From Stutzerimonas urumqiensis (GTDB lineage: Bacteria > Pseudomonadota > Gammaproteobacteria > Pseudomonadales > Pseudomonadaceae), in contig NZ_RBZQ01000001.1 of NCBI RefSeq assembly GCF_003640395.1, positions 434,001 through 498,000 on the forward strand: a DNA stretch of 64,000 nt, read 5' to 3'. Below the pieces are notes generated by a model. The model had not been told where the DNA came from and did not search any database. It saw only the letters and a program-made list of their open reading frames with translations. This document shows positions 7,587 to 18,032 of the stretch, in pieces. The stretch's first letter is position 1, and each line of letters begins with the position of its first letter. Both the position numbers and the translations under genes were made by a program.

Positions 7587-9728
7587 ATGCTCAATCGATC
7601 TTCCATCAGGTTCAAGCTCACCGCCCTGGCCGGCCTGAGCCTGCTTCTCATCGTGACCGTGCTGGTCTGCGCGTCCCTGTACCAGTCCAAGCGCAGTGGC
7701 GAGGTCGTCAAGCGCACCAGCGTCAGCATGCTCGAGGATGCCGCGCGCTTGCGCCTGCAAGCGCGCGCCGAGGCCGAGGCGCAGCAGATTCGCACCCAGT
7801 TCCTCGAAATCCATACCTTCGCCAGCGGGCTGGCCCGTCAGGCCGCCTTGCTGCGTGTACAACAGGCCCAGGGCGTGCTCGCCAGCGAGGCGCTGCGCCA
7901 GACGCTGACCGCCGTATTGGGCGATGCGCTGAAGGCGCGGCCCGAATTGCTGGGCATCTACATGGCCTTCGAACCCGACCGGCTGGATGGTCAGGATGCG
8001 CTGCACATCGACCGGGGCGAGCTCGGCAGCAACGAGCAGGGCCGCTTTGCGCTGTACTGGTCGCAGGCTGAGCCGGGCGACTTCCTGCTCGAGGTCATGA
8101 CCGAAGAGGAGATGCACGACACCACGCCAGGGCCGAGCGGGGCGGCCTACAACGCCTGGTACACCTGCCCGCTCGAGGCTGATGCCGCCTGCCTGCTGGA
8201 GCCATACGTCGATACGGTTAATGACGCGCCGGTCCTGATGACCAGCATCGCGTTGCCGCTGCGCGAGCAGGGCCGGGTGATCGGCGTGATCGGGATCGAC
8301 ATCAGCCTCGCCACGCTGCAGAGCTTCGCCGAGGGTGCCAGCCGTCAGCTGTACGACGGACAGGCAGACGTCGCCATCGTCAGCCCGGCGGGACTCATGG
8401 CCGCCAACAGCCGGGACGCGGCCACGCTTGGCGAACCGGTCGAGCGCGCCTATCCCGATCAGGCCGCCCTGTTCAAGCAGGGCCTCGCCTCCGGCCGGGC
8501 GCTCCCCGCCTCGCAGGGTGAGACCTTCGGCGTGTTCGAGCCCATCGTGCCGATTCCCGGCGCGCAGCCGTGGGGCATCGCGATTCAGGCGCCGACCGAG
8601 GTGGTGCTGGCGCGTGCCGAGGCGCTGGAGCAGACGCTGGATGACCAGCGCACCCGCGACAGCCTGTTGTCCGTCCTGCTTGGACTGGCCGCAGTCGTGG
8701 CAGGGCTGGGGCTGATGAGTCTCATGGCGCGGCGGGTCACCCGCCCGATCCTGGCCGTCGCAGGCATGCTGGAGAATATCGCCAGCGGGGAAGGGGATCT
8801 GACCCGCAGGCTCGACTACCCGCGCCGGGACGAGCTGGGCCAGCTCGCAGGCGCCTTCAACCGCTTCCTCGACAAGCTGCAACCTATCGTCGCGGATGTG
8901 AAACGCTCGGTGCAGGATGCCCGCACCACTGCCGATCGGTCCGCCAACATCGCCAGGCGCACCAGCCAGGGCATGCAGGCGCAGTTGAGCGAAGTGGATC
9001 AGGTCGCGACTGCTTCGACCGAAATGAGCGCCACCGCGCAGGACGTCGCCCGCAATGCCGCGGAGGCGGCCGAGGCTGCCAGCACTGCGGACCAGGCCAC
9101 CCACGACGGGCTCGCCGTGGTGGACCAGACCACCCGGCGGATCGAGCGGCTGGCGCGCGACATGAGTTCGGCCATGCAGGAGGTCGAAGGCCTGGCGACC
9201 AGCAGCGAGCAGATCGGCTCGGTGCTCGAAACCATCCGTGCCATCGCCGAGCAGACCAATCTGCTCGCCCTCAACGCCGCGATCGAGGCGGCGCGTGCCG
9301 GCGAGGCCGGGCGGGGTTTCGCGGTCGTAGCCGACGAGGTGCGCAACCTCGCGCGGCGCACCCAGGAATCGGTGGAAGAGATTCGCCATGTAATCGAGCG
9401 CTTGCAGCAGGGCACCCGTGATGTCGTCGAATCGATGCGTGACGGCCATCTGCAAGCGCAGGACAACGTGGCGCACGTCGCGTCGGCCGCGACGGCGCTC
9501 GATCGGATCGGCGACGCGGTCTCGGTCATCACCTCCATGACCTTGCAGATCGCCAGTGCCGCCGAACAGCAGAGCGCGGTCGCCGAAGAGATCAACCGCA
9601 ACGTGGCCGGCGTTCGAGAGGTGACCGGGACCCTGACCGAACAGGCCGACGAATCGGCCCGCGTCAGCCAGGCGCTCAATGCCCTGGCCAACCATCAGCA
9701 GGGTCTGATGGATCAGTTCAAGGTCTGA
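7587..9728 (+). CDS. Methyl-accepting chemotaxis protein with Cache-type sensor
   Basis: A 713-residue chemoreceptor. First membrane helix near residues 8-32, then a periplasmic sensor of about 320 residues that looks like a double Cache domain, then a second helix around 355-380 ([18 protein letters not shown]) and a HAMP domain ([20 protein letters not shown]). The cytoplasmic signalling tip [18 protein letters not shown] is perfectly conserved. The protein passes ligand signals to CheA/CheW at the pole. The ligand is unknown; Cache receptors usually bind amino acids or organic acids. ATG 7587 gives the expected short cytoplasmic N-terminus. The second chemoreceptor follows in the same direction. 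Confidence 0.92.
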   Translation: MLNRSSIRFKLTALAGLSLLLIVTVLVCASLYQSKRSGEVVKRTSVSMLEDAARLRLQARAEAEAQQIRTQFLEIHTFASGLARQAALLRVQQAQGVLASEALRQTLTAVLGDALKARPELLGIYMAFEPDRLDGQDALHIDRGELGSNEQGRFALYWSQAEPGDFLLEVMTEEEMHDTTPGPSGAAYNAWYTCPLEADAACLLEPYVDTVNDAPVLMTSIALPLREQGRVIGVIGIDISLATLQSFAEGASRQLYDGQADVAIVSPAGLMAANSRDAATLGEPVERAYPDQAALFKQGLASGRALPASQGETFGVFEPIVPIPGAQPWGIAIQAPTEVVLARAEALEQTLDDQRTRDSLLSVLLGLAAVVAGLGLMSLMARRVTRPILAVAGMLENIASGEGDLTRRLDYPRRDELGQLAGAFNRFLDKLQPIVADVKRSVQDARTTADRSANIARRTSQGMQAQLSEVDQVATASTEMSATAQDVARNAAEAAEAASTADQATHDGLAVVDQTTRRIERLARDMSSAMQEVEGLATSSEQIGSVLETIRAIAEQTNLLALNAAIEAARAGEAGRGFAVVADEVRNLARRTQESVEEIRHVIERLQQGTRDVVESMRDGHLQAQDNVAHVASAATALDRIGDAVSVITSMTLQIASAAEQQSAVAEEINRNVAGVREVTGTLTEQADESARVSQALNALANHQQGLMDQFKV

Positions 9729-9950
9729 GGACGCTGCCGCACCCGAGGAGCGCTGGCGGCCGGGTGCGGCGCCGGTCGACGTACGGCCTGGATTACGCCG
9801 CGTTCGTTGACGCAGATCAGCCAAGTTGCCGCAGGCAAAAAAATGCCGTCAATAAATTGCAGGCCCAGACGATACCCATCGCGCAAGGCCTGCCACAGAG
9901 CGGCCCTGCCGTATTTCCGAACCTGCCCGGCGAACGTCGGAGCAGTGCAG

Positions 9951-11972
9951 ATGCGAATTCGGCCCTGGCATCGGGATAGCCAGGGTCAGGCAAACGAGGT
10001 TGCAAAAAAAGACGTGCTCAGGAACATTTCTCTGCGGTTCAAGTTGTTGATGATTCTGCTGCTGCCCCTCGTGGGTTTCCTCTGGCTGGCCGGGCTGTTC
10101 ATCGCCGACCGCTATCAGACGCTGCGTGACATGGAGGCGACCGTCCAGGCGAGCGCCACGGCGCAGAAGGTCAGCCGGCTGATCGATACGCTGCAACGCG
10201 AACGTGGCGCCAGCGGCGTCTACTTGGGCAGCCAGGGCAAGGTCATGAAGAATCGTCTGCCGGTCATGCGGCGCGACACCGACGAGGCGATCGAAGCCGT
10301 GCGGGCGTCGCTGTCGGCCGCTGGCGGTCAGGGCGAGGCGGTGGCCGCGCTGAACGCCTTGCAAGGCACTCGCGGCCAGATCGATGCGCTGGGCATCGAC
10401 GGGCGCGAATCAGGTGCACGCTTCACCGCCACCATCAAGTCCCTGATCGGCTTCACCTATGCGCTGAAGAACAGCGTCGACGTGATCCAACTGTCCGAGG
10501 CGCTGGGGTCGCTGAACCAGTTCATCGAGATGAAGGAGCGCGCCGGTCGCGAGCGCGCGACGCTTGGCGTGGTGTTCGACCAGGACCATTTCGATGCGGG
10601 CCTGCTGGCCAGTTTCAGTGGCAACCTCGGCGAGTTCTCCGCTTACCTGGAAAACTTCCGGCGTGCCGCGCCCGCGGACTTCGTTCGCCAGTTCGACGAG
10701 AAGCTGCAACAACCCAGTTCCCTGGAAGTGGCGCGCTTGCAGCGGCTGGCCTTCGACGTGCCGCTGGGCGCGCCGCTGGGCGTGAACCCTGAGGCCTGGT
10801 TCGAAACCGCGACCACCCGCATCGATCTGCTGGGCCAGGTCGAGGAAGCGCTCGGCAAAAGCGTGGGCGACATGGCCGCGACGGCGCGGGCCAGGGCCAG
10901 CGTGCAGCTGTGGACGACTCTCGCGCTGGTGCTGGGTGCGCTGCTGGCCGTGACGTTGCTGTCGTACGTCATCATCCGCAACATCAACCGGTCGGTCGCT
11001 GCGGTGAACGAGGCGCTTGTGGCGCTTTCCTCGCGGGATCTCACGGCCCGTGCGGCCTATCAGGGCCAGGACGAGTTCGGCGTCATCGCCAACAACCTGA
11101 ACCACATGGCCGACGAACTCACCCAGGTCGTGCAGGAGATCGGCAATGCGACCGGTCAACTGGCCACCGCGGCGGAAGAGTGCTCGGCGGTAACTGTGCA
11201 AACCAGCGAGAGCGTCGAGCGCCAGCGCCAGGGCACCGAGCTGGTGGTGACTGCGATCAATCAGATGAGTGCGACCGTGCGCGAGGTCGCCAAGAGTACC
11301 AACGATGCGGCGGAGCTTTCGCAGCGGGTCAATCGCAGCACGGCGCAGGGCAAGAACGAGATCGACAGCACCATCACGGTGATTCGCGAACTCTCGACGC
11401 AGGCCGACCAGACCGCCGAGATCATCGGCCACCTCAAGCAGGAGAGCGATTCGATCTCGTCGGTGCTCGACGTCATCCGCGGCATCGCCGAGCAGACCAA
11501 CCTGCTGGCGCTCAATGCGGCGATCGAAGCGGCAAGGGCTGGAGACCACGGCCGCGGGTTCGCCGTCGTCGCCTCGGAGGTGCGCGTCCTGGCGCAGAAG
11601 ACCCAGGAATCGACCGGCGACATCCAGCAGATGATTGCCAACCTGCAAGCCGGCTCCGACCGCGCCGCGCGTTCGATGCAGGAGACCCTGGCGACCGTCC
11701 AGGCGGGTGCGAGCAACGTCGAGCGCGCCGGGGAACTGCTGGCCGAGATCGCCGATGGCGTGGCCGGTATCAGCGACCGCAACATCCAGATCGCCTCGGC
11801 CGCCGAAGAGCAGAGCTCGGTCGCCGAAGACATCAACCGCAACGTCACCGAGATCAACGACGTCGCCATCCAGGTCAGCGCCGGCGCCGAGCAGACGGCG
11901 ACCACCAGCCTGGAACTGGCCCGTCTGGCCGAGCAACAGCAGCAACTGGTGGGGCGGTTCAAGGTCGCCTGA
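9951..11972 (+). CDS. Methyl-accepting chemotaxis protein with NIT-type sensor
   Basis: A chemoreceptor of 673 residues if ATG 9951 is used; GGAG at 9939-9942 supports it, although a GTG at 10014 is also possible. After the first helix ([19 protein letters not shown]) comes a periplasmic region with the signature [16 protein letters not shown], typical of the NIT (nitrate/nitrite-type) all-helical sensor domain. A second helix, a HAMP segment and the conserved tip [18 protein letters not shown] follow. The NIT family is linked to nitrate or nitrite sensing, which would suit a denitrifier, but the ligand is not shown by sequence. A terminator follows directly. Confidence 0.88.
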   Translation: MRIRPWHRDSQGQANEVAKKDVLRNISLRFKLLMILLLPLVGFLWLAGLFIADRYQTLRDMEATVQASATAQKVSRLIDTLQRERGASGVYLGSQGKVMKNRLPVMRRDTDEAIEAVRASLSAAGGQGEAVAALNALQGTRGQIDALGIDGRESGARFTATIKSLIGFTYALKNSVDVIQLSEALGSLNQFIEMKERAGRERATLGVVFDQDHFDAGLLASFSGNLGEFSAYLENFRRAAPADFVRQFDEKLQQPSSLEVARLQRLAFDVPLGAPLGVNPEAWFETATTRIDLLGQVEEALGKSVGDMAATARARASVQLWTTLALVLGALLAVTLLSYVIIRNINRSVAAVNEALVALSSRDLTARAAYQGQDEFGVIANNLNHMADELTQVVQEIGNATGQLATAAEECSAVTVQTSESVERQRQGTELVVTAINQMSATVREVAKSTNDAAELSQRVNRSTAQGKNEIDSTITVIRELSTQADQTAEIIGHLKQESDSISSVLDVIRGIAEQTNLLALNAAIEAARAGDHGRGFAVVASEVRVLAQKTQESTGDIQQMIANLQAGSDRAARSMQETLATVQAGASNVERAGELLAEIADGVAGISDRNIQIASAAEEQSSVAEDINRNVTEINDVAIQVSAGAEQTATTSLELARLAEQQQQLVGRFKVA

Positions 11973-11992
11973 TCGCAAGATCGCTCGATACG

Positions 11993-12021
11993 AAGGCGCC
12001 GCTAACCCCGGCGCCTTTTTC
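11993..12021. terminator. Bidirectional terminator between chemoreceptor and FMN reductase genes
   Basis: Perfect stem AAGGCGCC/GGCGCCTT with a 9-base loop and a T run. It serves the convergent gene at 12031 less well on the other strand. Confidence 0.85.
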
Positions 12022-12030
12022 ATTTCGTAA

Positions 12031-12594
12031 TCAGCGACCGCCCGCGTGGCGCTCCACCCAGCCTGCGTAGGCATCGATGAATTTCTGGAGGAAAGGGCGG
12101 ATGCCGTCGCTGAGCTGGCCCTGTTCGTCGAAGAAGCTGGCGGCGCCACCCAGGTAGGCCTCGGGCTGCTGCATCAGCGGCACATCGAGGAAGACCATGC
12201 ACTGGCGGATGTGATGGTTGGCGCCGAAACCACCCATGGCGCCGGGCGAGGCGGTCAGTACCGCACCGGGCTTGCCGCTGAAGGCGCTCTGTCCATACGG
12301 GCGGGAACCGACATCGATGGCATTCTTCAATGGCGCCGGGATCGAGCGGTTGTACTCAGGGCTGACGAAGAGCACCGCATCGGCAGCGTTGAGCTGTTCG
12401 CGAAAGCGTACATAGGGTGCGGGCGCCGAGGGGCCGTCGATGTCTTCGTTGTAGAGCGGCAGGTCGCCGATCTCGACGATGTCCAGCTTCAGCGACTCGG
12501 GTGCGAGGTCCGAGAGGGCGAGGGCCAGCTTGCGGTTGATCGACGCCTTGCGCAGGCTGCCAACGAGTACGGCGATGGTGTAGACCTTGCTCAT
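12031..12594 (-). CDS. NAD(P)H-dependent FMN reductase (ChrR/YieF-like)
   Basis: A 187-residue flavodoxin-like protein. The start VLVGSLRKASINRKLA is the FMN phosphate loop of the NADPH-dependent FMN reductase family, and FVSPEYNRSIPAPLKNAIDVGSR (given here in part: SPEYNRSIP and LKNAIDVGS) is the family signature around residues 75-95. Members reduce quinones, chromate or azo dyes with FMN, and protect against oxidative stress. Length fits. No partner gene; the upstream gap to 12786 shows nothing clear. The real substrate cannot be told from sequence. Confidence 0.87.
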   Translation of the reverse strand: MSKVYTIAVLVGSLRKASINRKLALALSDLAPESLKLDIVEIGDLPLYNEDIDGPSAPAPYVRFREQLNAADAVLFVSPEYNRSIPAPLKNAIDVGSRPYGQSAFSGKPGAVLTASPGAMGGFGANHHIRQCMVFLDVPLMQQPEAYLGGAASFFDEQGQLSDGIRPFLQKFIDAYAGWVERHAGGR

Positions 12595-12786
12595 GCATAC
12601 GCTCCGAAGATGAAGATGCGGGTTCAGGGCAGACCTTCTTCGGACGCGGATGACTGCATCCGGTGTGCATGTAGGTCGGTACGTGCGCAGGGGCTGCGTC
12701 GTCGTACGGTTGTAGCGAGGGCGATTCGATTAGCGGTAGATGGCAGCGGGCCGTCGGTTATTGCCGCGGCCCGCTCCGATGGCGTG

Positions 12787-13014
12787 TCAGTTTCTGCAAT
12801 CGTCGCCGATTCGCTCGTACACCAGGCGATGGACCTGGCCGTGGGAGTCCTCATAGACCATCACCGCTTCGCCGACCTGGCAGCCGGTTGGGTTGGTCAT
12901 CGAGATGACTTTGGCGATGTCCAGTGTCTGGCCGTAGTGATAGGTCTCTTCGTCGGCAGCCAGCGCGCCGGTGGAAAGCAGAGCCAGGGCGGCCAAGAGG
13001 GCGAAAGGTTTCAT
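12787..13014 (-). CDS. DUF2790 small exported protein
   Basis: Encodes 75 residues from the ATG at 13014. A signal peptide (FALLAALALLSTGALA, cleaved about residue 19) precedes a short secreted part with YHYGQTLDIAKVISM and ending in a Cys pair (GCQVGE and DDCRN). This is the DUF2790 family, abundant in Pseudomonas and often induced by copper or stress. Function unknown. The frame is open upstream to 13140, but only this ATG gives a signal peptide. Confidence 0.82.
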   Translation of the reverse strand: MKPFALLAALALLSTGALAADEETYHYGQTLDIAKVISMTNPTGCQVGEAVMVYEDSHGQVHRLVYERIGDDCRN

Positions 13015-13123
13015 GGTGCATCTCCGATGGGGTTGGGATGCACGCAGGCTAGGGAAGCTGGGGCCATAGAAAAACCAATCTACGGCAAACGATCTTTTGT
13101 CTAATCCGTAACAATCGCTCGAC

Positions 13124-14065
13124 CTACAGGCGCGTCGCATCCGCCCAGTAGCGCCGGTCTTCGATGATGGCGGCCACCCCGTCGAAGGCCTTGGGGACTT
13201 CCTCCTTCAGGAAGGCGATCCAGGTCTTGACCTTTGCATCCAGGTAGCGCCGTGACGGGTAGACCGCATACAGGCCCTTCGGGTGCAGGCGGTGCTCGGG
13301 CAGCAGGCGAACCAGGCGGCCCTGCATCAGGAGGTTGGCGGCGACGTAGTCAGGCAGCAGGCAGATGCCCATGCCGGCCTCGGCGGCCTGGGCGATCGCT
13401 TCGGCGACGTTGACCTGGAAGGCGACCGGTGGGCGCACGGGGCGCTCCAGGCCGTCTTCGAGAAAGACCCAGCCCTCCGGGAAGGCCGGGTCTACCAGGC
13501 GCAGGCAGCGGTGCTCGACCAGTTCATCGGGCGTGCGTGGAATGCCGTGCTGGCGCAGGTAGGCGGGCGATGCGCAAACCACCGAATGGATGTCGGCGAT
13601 GTGCTGGGCCACCAGGTCCGAATCCGAAAGCTGGCGGGACAGCGAGATCACCACGTCGTGGCCTTCCTCGAGCGGGTCGGGGTTGCGCTGGGACAGCATC
13701 AGGTCGAGCGTCACCTCGGGCCAGCGATCCCGATAGCGCGCCGCCAGCGGTGCCAGGAACTGCGTGCCGAAGCCGATGATCGAGTGCACGCGCAGCCGGC
13801 CGCGCGGCGTCAGGTGCGCGCCCCCGGCTTCGGCGTTGGCCGCATCGAGGTCGGCCAGGATGCGCCGGCAGTGCTCGAGGTAGCGGGCACCGGCTTCGGT
13901 CAGGCTGACCCGCCGCGTGGTGCGTTGCAGCAGGCGTGCCTGGAGATGACGTTCGAGATCGGCCACCAGCCGCGAGACGTGGGCGGTCGACTGGTCGCTG
14001 GCCTGCGCCGCGGCGGTGAAGCTGCCGGCGTCGGCCACGCGGACGAAGGTACGGATGGCGTGCAT
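13124..14065 (-). CDS. LysR-family transcriptional regulator (AaeR-like position)
   Basis: A 313-residue LysR regulator. The N-terminal winged helix-turn-helix (ADAGSFTAAAQASDQS...HVSRLVADLE) is followed by the effector-binding domain. The start at 14065 (MHAIRTFVRV) is the usual LysR beginning; the frame runs 16 codons further upstream. It is transcribed away from the FUSC efflux operon at 14261, an arrangement typical for LysR control of the divergent operon, as AaeR controls aaeXAB. The intergenic region 14066-14260 likely holds its operator, though I see no clear T-N11-A dyad. Effector probably aromatic acid, by analogy. Confidence 0.88.
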   Translation of the reverse strand: MHAIRTFVRVADAGSFTAAAQASDQSTAHVSRLVADLERHLQARLLQRTTRRVSLTEAGARYLEHCRRILADLDAANAEAGGAHLTPRGRLRVHSIIGFGTQFLAPLAARYRDRWPEVTLDLMLSQRNPDPLEEGHDVVISLSRQLSDSDLVAQHIADIHSVVCASPAYLRQHGIPRTPDELVEHRCLRLVDPAFPEGWVFLEDGLERPVRPPVAFQVNVAEAIAQAAEAGMGICLLPDYVAANLLMQGRLVRLLPEHRLHPKGLYAVYPSRRYLDAKVKTWIAFLKEEVPKAFDGVAAIIEDRRYWADATRL

Positions 14066-14260
14066 CAGGTCCACGGGAAATGCTCCGTCTTGTCTGTTGG
14101 GCGCGATTATCACCTGACAGGTAATGGTCTATCACCGCATGGCCGGTTTTTCCGGGGAGCGGTGGTTCTCTAGAGTTGCCCGTCGTTCGAGCCGCGCCAG
14201 GGGAGCATTCGCGCCTGCTGGCGTTGTCTCTGTCTGAAACCTTCCGTCAAGAGCCCGACC

Positions 14261-16246
14261 TTGCGCGAACTCCTTCACGCTCTGTTGCTGCCTTCCCCGC
14301 TGGCGCTGCGTTTCGCCACGAAAACCCTGTTCGGCGGTCTGCTGGCGCTTTGGGTGGCGATGCGGCTGGGCCTCGACCAGCCGCAATGGGCGCTGATGAC
14401 GGCCTTCATCGTTGCCCAGCCGATGGCGGGCATGGTGGTGCAGAAGGCCTTGGCGCGGATCGTCGGCACCTTGGCCGGCGCGGCGATGGCGGTGCTGATG
14501 GTGGCGGTGGCCGCTCAGGCGCCGTGGCTGTTCCTGGGTTGGCTCGCCTTGTGGATCGGGCTGTGCACGGCCAGTTCGACGCTCCTGCGCAGCGCCTGGT
14601 CGTACGCCTTCGTGCTGGCTGGCTACACCGCGGTGCTCATCACCCTGCCGGCGATCGGCGAACCGACGCGGGTGTTCGATCATGCGGTCGCGCGGTGTTC
14701 GGAAATCCTACTCGGCATCGTCTGCGCAACGACGGTCAGCGCGGTGGTGTGGCCGCAGCATGTCAGCGAGCGGTTGCTGGGGCAGGCCCGATCCACCTGG
14801 CAGGCGACCCTGCGCATGGCCGCCGCCGAGATCGCCGACGACACGGCCGGTGAGTCCGGCCTGTTGCCCTTGCTGGGGCAGATTCTGGCGATCGAGGCCC
14901 AGCGTGAGCATGCCTGGTTCGAAGGCGGGGAGGGCCGTCGTCGGGCGCGCGCCATTCGTGCCCTGAGCCGCGCCTTGCTGAGCCTGATCCGAACGGCGCG
15001 CGCGGTCGGACGCCAGCGCCGGGATCTCGAAGCCGCGGACGCCGCCTGGCTGATGCCCTGGCTCCGGCGAGTGGACGCGCTGTTGCAGGCGCCTGATTCG
15101 GCCGACCCTGCCCAGCTGCGCCGCGAGCTTCTGGAGCTGGCACAGCCGGCAGGCAGCAGTGCCGGCGCGTTGTACCTGCGGGGGCGGCTGGTGTTGCTGC
15201 TCGACTGTCTCGCCCGTGCCCGCCAGGCCCTGGCCGCGGTCGAGCAAGGCGCGGCGGTGGCCATCGACGAAGGGGGCTTTTCGGCTCACCGCGACCTGCG
15301 CCTGGCGGCCTTGTACGGTACGCGCGCGGCCGTGGCGTTGCTGGTGCTGTCGGCGTTCTGGCTCGCGACCGGTTGGGGCGCCGCGGTGGGCGCGATCATC
15401 CTGGCGGCGGTCGTGTGCGGCCTGTTCGCCAGCCGTGAGAATGCCGTGCAGATCGGCTTCGGCTTCTTGCGCGGCATCCTCCTGGCGATTCCGGCGTCCT
15501 TCGTCTGTGGGCAACTTCTGCTGCCGCAGTGGAGCGGCTTCGCCATGCTGGCCCTGGCCCTCGGCGTGCCGCTGTGGCTCGGCGCCCTGTGCATGGCGCG
15601 CCCGGCATTGATGGGCACGGCGACCTCGTTCAGCCTGCATTTCATCGTGCTGACCCTGCCGACCACGGGTATCGCGCCGAACGTGGCCAACTTCTTCAAC
15701 GAATCGCTCGGCATGCTGCTGGGCGTGGGGACGGCGGTCATGGCGTTCCGCCTGTTCGATTTGCGCAGCCCGGGTTGGCACGGTCGCCGTCTGAGACAGG
15801 CGACGCTGCGCGACCTCGCTGCGCTGACCGAGCGCCACCTGGCCGGTGCCGATGCCTGGTTCGCCGGGCGCATGACCGAGCGGCTGATCCAGCTGGCTCG
15901 CCACTTCCCGCAGCTGCCCGCCGAGCAGCGCCAGCGTTGGGACGACGGGCTGCTCGGCCTCGACATCGGTGACGAGCTGCTGCACCTGCGCCTGTGCCTG
16001 GCGGCCGCCCACCCGGCGGATCGGCAGCGACAGACCGAGGGATTGGCGCTGCTCAGGGATTCGTTGCTGCGCGGCCCCGCGGCCGGTCGGGGCGAAGCCT
16101 TGCAGCCCGCGATCCGTGCGCTCGGCGCGGCGCTCGAGTCGGCCGCCGATGGGCCGCCCCGCCGGCTCGGCGAAGGCGCCATGCGGCAACTTCAACGAAG
16201 CTGGAACCAATGGTGCGCCGCGCAGGAGGCCGTCGATGTGGCATGA
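14261..16246 (+). CDS. FUSC family efflux protein (AaeB-like)
   Basis: A 661-residue inner-membrane protein with a TTG start (LRELLHALLL). Two similar halves each have several membrane helices (for example at residues 20-150 and 350-480) separated by a soluble helical part, the standard layout of the fusaric acid resistance/AaeB family, which exports aromatic acids such as p-hydroxybenzoate together with a periplasmic adaptor. The next gene (DUF1656, AaeX-like) overlaps its end, and the HlyD-like adaptor follows, so the operon is complete apart from an outer-membrane channel. Confidence 0.87.
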   Translation: MRELLHALLLPSPLALRFATKTLFGGLLALWVAMRLGLDQPQWALMTAFIVAQPMAGMVVQKALARIVGTLAGAAMAVLMVAVAAQAPWLFLGWLALWIGLCTASSTLLRSAWSYAFVLAGYTAVLITLPAIGEPTRVFDHAVARCSEILLGIVCATTVSAVVWPQHVSERLLGQARSTWQATLRMAAAEIADDTAGESGLLPLLGQILAIEAQREHAWFEGGEGRRRARAIRALSRALLSLIRTARAVGRQRRDLEAADAAWLMPWLRRVDALLQAPDSADPAQLRRELLELAQPAGSSAGALYLRGRLVLLLDCLARARQALAAVEQGAAVAIDEGGFSAHRDLRLAALYGTRAAVALLVLSAFWLATGWGAAVGAIILAAVVCGLFASRENAVQIGFGFLRGILLAIPASFVCGQLLLPQWSGFAMLALALGVPLWLGALCMARPALMGTATSFSLHFIVLTLPTTGIAPNVANFFNESLGMLLGVGTAVMAFRLFDLRSPGWHGRRLRQATLRDLAALTERHLAGADAWFAGRMTERLIQLARHFPQLPAEQRQRWDDGLLGLDIGDELLHLRLCLAAAHPADRQRQTEGLALLRDSLLRGPAAGRGEALQPAIRALGAALESAADGPPRRLGEGAMRQLQRSWNQWCAAQEAVDVA

Positions 16247-16439
16247 GTGGTCGTTCGGGGGCGTGCTCGTCAGCCCCTATCTGGTCGCCGCGGGTTTCGC
16301 GCTGCTGGCGACGCTCGCCGTGCGGACCCTGCTGAGGCATACGCCGCTCGGTCGCTGGATCTGGCACGAGGCGCTGTTCGACCTGGCGCTGTTCATCGTG
16401 CTGATGGGCGTGGTTGTTGCCCTGATGAGCCAATCATGA
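16236..16439 (+). CDS. DUF1656 small membrane protein (AaeX-like)
   Basis: Encodes 67 residues with two membrane helices, starting MWHEWSFGGVLVSPYL. This is the DUF1656/AaeX family found almost only between the permease and adaptor genes of FUSC efflux operons. It overlaps the end of the permease gene by 11 bases and ends 13 bases before the adaptor gene, so it is translationally coupled. Exact role in the pump unknown. Confidence 0.88.
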   Translation: MWHEWSFGGVLVSPYLVAAGFALLATLAVRTLLRHTPLGRWIWHEALFDLALFIVLMGVVVALMSQS

Positions 16440-16452
16440 GAGGAGGCCGTGC

Positions 16453-17310
16453 ATGAAAACGCCGCTGCGTGTCGTTGTGACCCTGACCGTCGTCGCCCTG
16501 GCGGCGCTGGCCGGTCATCGGCTCTGGCAGCATTACCTGATCGCCCCCTGGACGCGCGATGCGCGCTTTCAGGCCGATGTGGTGACGCTGGCCGCCGATG
16601 TGTCGGGCGCGGTGGTCGACCTGCGCGTGCGCGACAACCAGCATGTCGCCAAGGGCGAGGTGCTGATGGTGATCGACCCCGAGCGCTACCAGGCGGCGCT
16701 GGACCAGGCCCGTGCGGTGGCGCAGGTGCGGGCGCAGGAGCTGCGCCTGCATGAGCACGAGGCCGAGCGGCGCGCCAGGCTCGGCCAATCCATCAGCGCC
16801 GAACAGCGGGAAAACGCGCAGATCGCCGCTGCCATTTCCCGTGCGCAGCTGCGCCAGGCCGAAGCGGCCGTGCGTGCCGCCGAGCTCGATCTGGCCCGCA
16901 CGCAGGTGGTCGCACCGCAGGCCGGGCAGGTGACCAACCTGCGGCTGGTGCAGGGCAACCACGTGAGTGCCGGCGACCCGGTAATGGCGCTGGTGGTGGA
17001 CGATTCGTTCTATGTGCAGGCGTATTTCGAGGAAACCAAGCTGCCCGCCATCCAGCTCGGCGATCCGGTGCAGGTGTGGCCGATGAGTACCGGCGAGCCG
17101 CTGCGCGGGGAGGTGGAGGGCATCAGCCTGGCGATTGCCGATCCAACCGTCGGCGCTGGCGATCGATTGCTCGCCAGCGTCGATCCGGCGTTCGACTGGG
17201 TGCGGCTGGCGCAGCGTATCCCGGTGCGGATTCGCCTGCTGGAGCGGCCGGAATCGCTGCGCCTGACCGCCGGCATGACCGCCAGCGTGAAGGTGCTGGA
17301 TGCACCCTGA
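16453..17310 (+). CDS. HlyD/AaeA-like periplasmic adaptor subunit
   Basis: A 285-residue membrane fusion protein. It has one N-terminal membrane helix (VVVTLTVVALAALAGH), a barrel-sandwich hybrid (lipoyl-like) split in two with DISGAV-type strands (AADVSGAVVDLRV and VVAPQAGQVTN), and a helical hairpin between them. AGGAGG lies well placed before ATG 16453. It links the FUSC permease to an outer-membrane factor encoded elsewhere. Gene order permease-AaeX-AaeA differs from the aaeXAB order of E. coli but is common in pseudomonads. Confidence 0.9.
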   Translation: MKTPLRVVVTLTVVALAALAGHRLWQHYLIAPWTRDARFQADVVTLAADVSGAVVDLRVRDNQHVAKGEVLMVIDPERYQAALDQARAVAQVRAQELRLHEHEAERRARLGQSISAEQRENAQIAAAISRAQLRQAEAAVRAAELDLARTQVVAPQAGQVTNLRLVQGNHVSAGDPVMALVVDDSFYVQAYFEETKLPAIQLGDPVQVWPMSTGEPLRGEVEGISLAIADPTVGAGDRLLASVDPAFDWVRLAQRIPVRIRLLERPESLRLTAGMTASVKVLDAP

Positions 17311-17324
17311 CCAGGCGGCCAGCC

Positions 17325-17795
17325 TTAGCCGATGCTGATCGGCGGCAGCTCGGCGAGCTGGAAGGTTTCCTGCTTGCGGGGGGCGAGCACCTGCGCTTCG
17401 CCGTCGACGACCTGCTCGTCGTGCTGGTTGAACACCCGCGTGGCGATGCGCACGCGGTTCTTCGGCTGCTTCTCGAGAATCTCGAGTTCGACGCGCAGGG
17501 TGTCGCCGAGCTTGACCGGGCGGCTGAACGAGAGCTGCTGGCCGAGGTAGATGGTGCCGGGGCCGGGCAGCTCGCAGGCGATGGCGGCGCTGATCAGCGC
17601 GCCGCTGTACATGCCGTGTGCGATGCGTTCCTTGAACAGGGTACCGGCGGCGAAGTCGGCGTCCAGGTGGACCGGGTTGCGGTCGCCGGAGACGGCGGCG
17701 AAGAGCTGCACGTCCGCTTCCTGGACGGTCTTGCTGAAGGTCGCCTTCTGGCCGACTTCGAGGGCCTCGTAGGGTGTGTTGGTCACGTCGTTCAT
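17325..17795 (-). CDS. phaJ: (R)-specific enoyl-CoA hydratase, PhaJ/MaoC type
   Basis: A 156-residue single hot-dog protein with the hydratase 2 motif: D38 and H43 in GDRNPVHLDADFA and the IAHGM segment follow. Such PhaJ enzymes turn trans-2-enoyl-CoA from beta-oxidation into (R)-3-hydroxyacyl-CoA for polyhydroxyalkanoate synthesis. The length equals PhaJ1 of P. aeruginosa, which likewise lies beside fadD2 and fadD1. It is divergent from fadD2 across a 237-base region (17796-18032) in which I recognise no specific site. Confidence 0.85.
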   Translation of the reverse strand: MNDVTNTPYEALEVGQKATFSKTVQEADVQLFAAVSGDRNPVHLDADFAAGTLFKERIAHGMYSGALISAAIACELPGPGTIYLGQQLSFSRPVKLGDTLRVELEILEKQPKNRVRIATRVFNQHDEQVVDGEAQVLAPRKQETFQLAELPPISIG

Positions 17796-18032
17796 GAAGG
17801 TCTCTCGTACATGAAGGGAGGGGCATTCGCGTCGGCAGGCATTCTAGGCGCCCGGTCGCCGGTGCCCAAGCGATGCCTGCCAGGCCGGCCATTCAGCAGC
17901 AAGGCGGGATGAGCGAAATTCAGCCGAGTGATGACGCCGCCAGGCTGTTTGCCCTCGGCCCGCTTGCTGCTACTTTCCAAGCAGTGCGCCCGATGCGGGC
18001 CAGACGTTCTCAGGTAAAGAGGCCAATAACAA

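Noticed and set aside
12745..12775. Hairpin AGCGGGCC/GGCCCGCT as terminator of the DUF2790 gene
   Set aside because: Stem is good but no T run follows on the minus strand.
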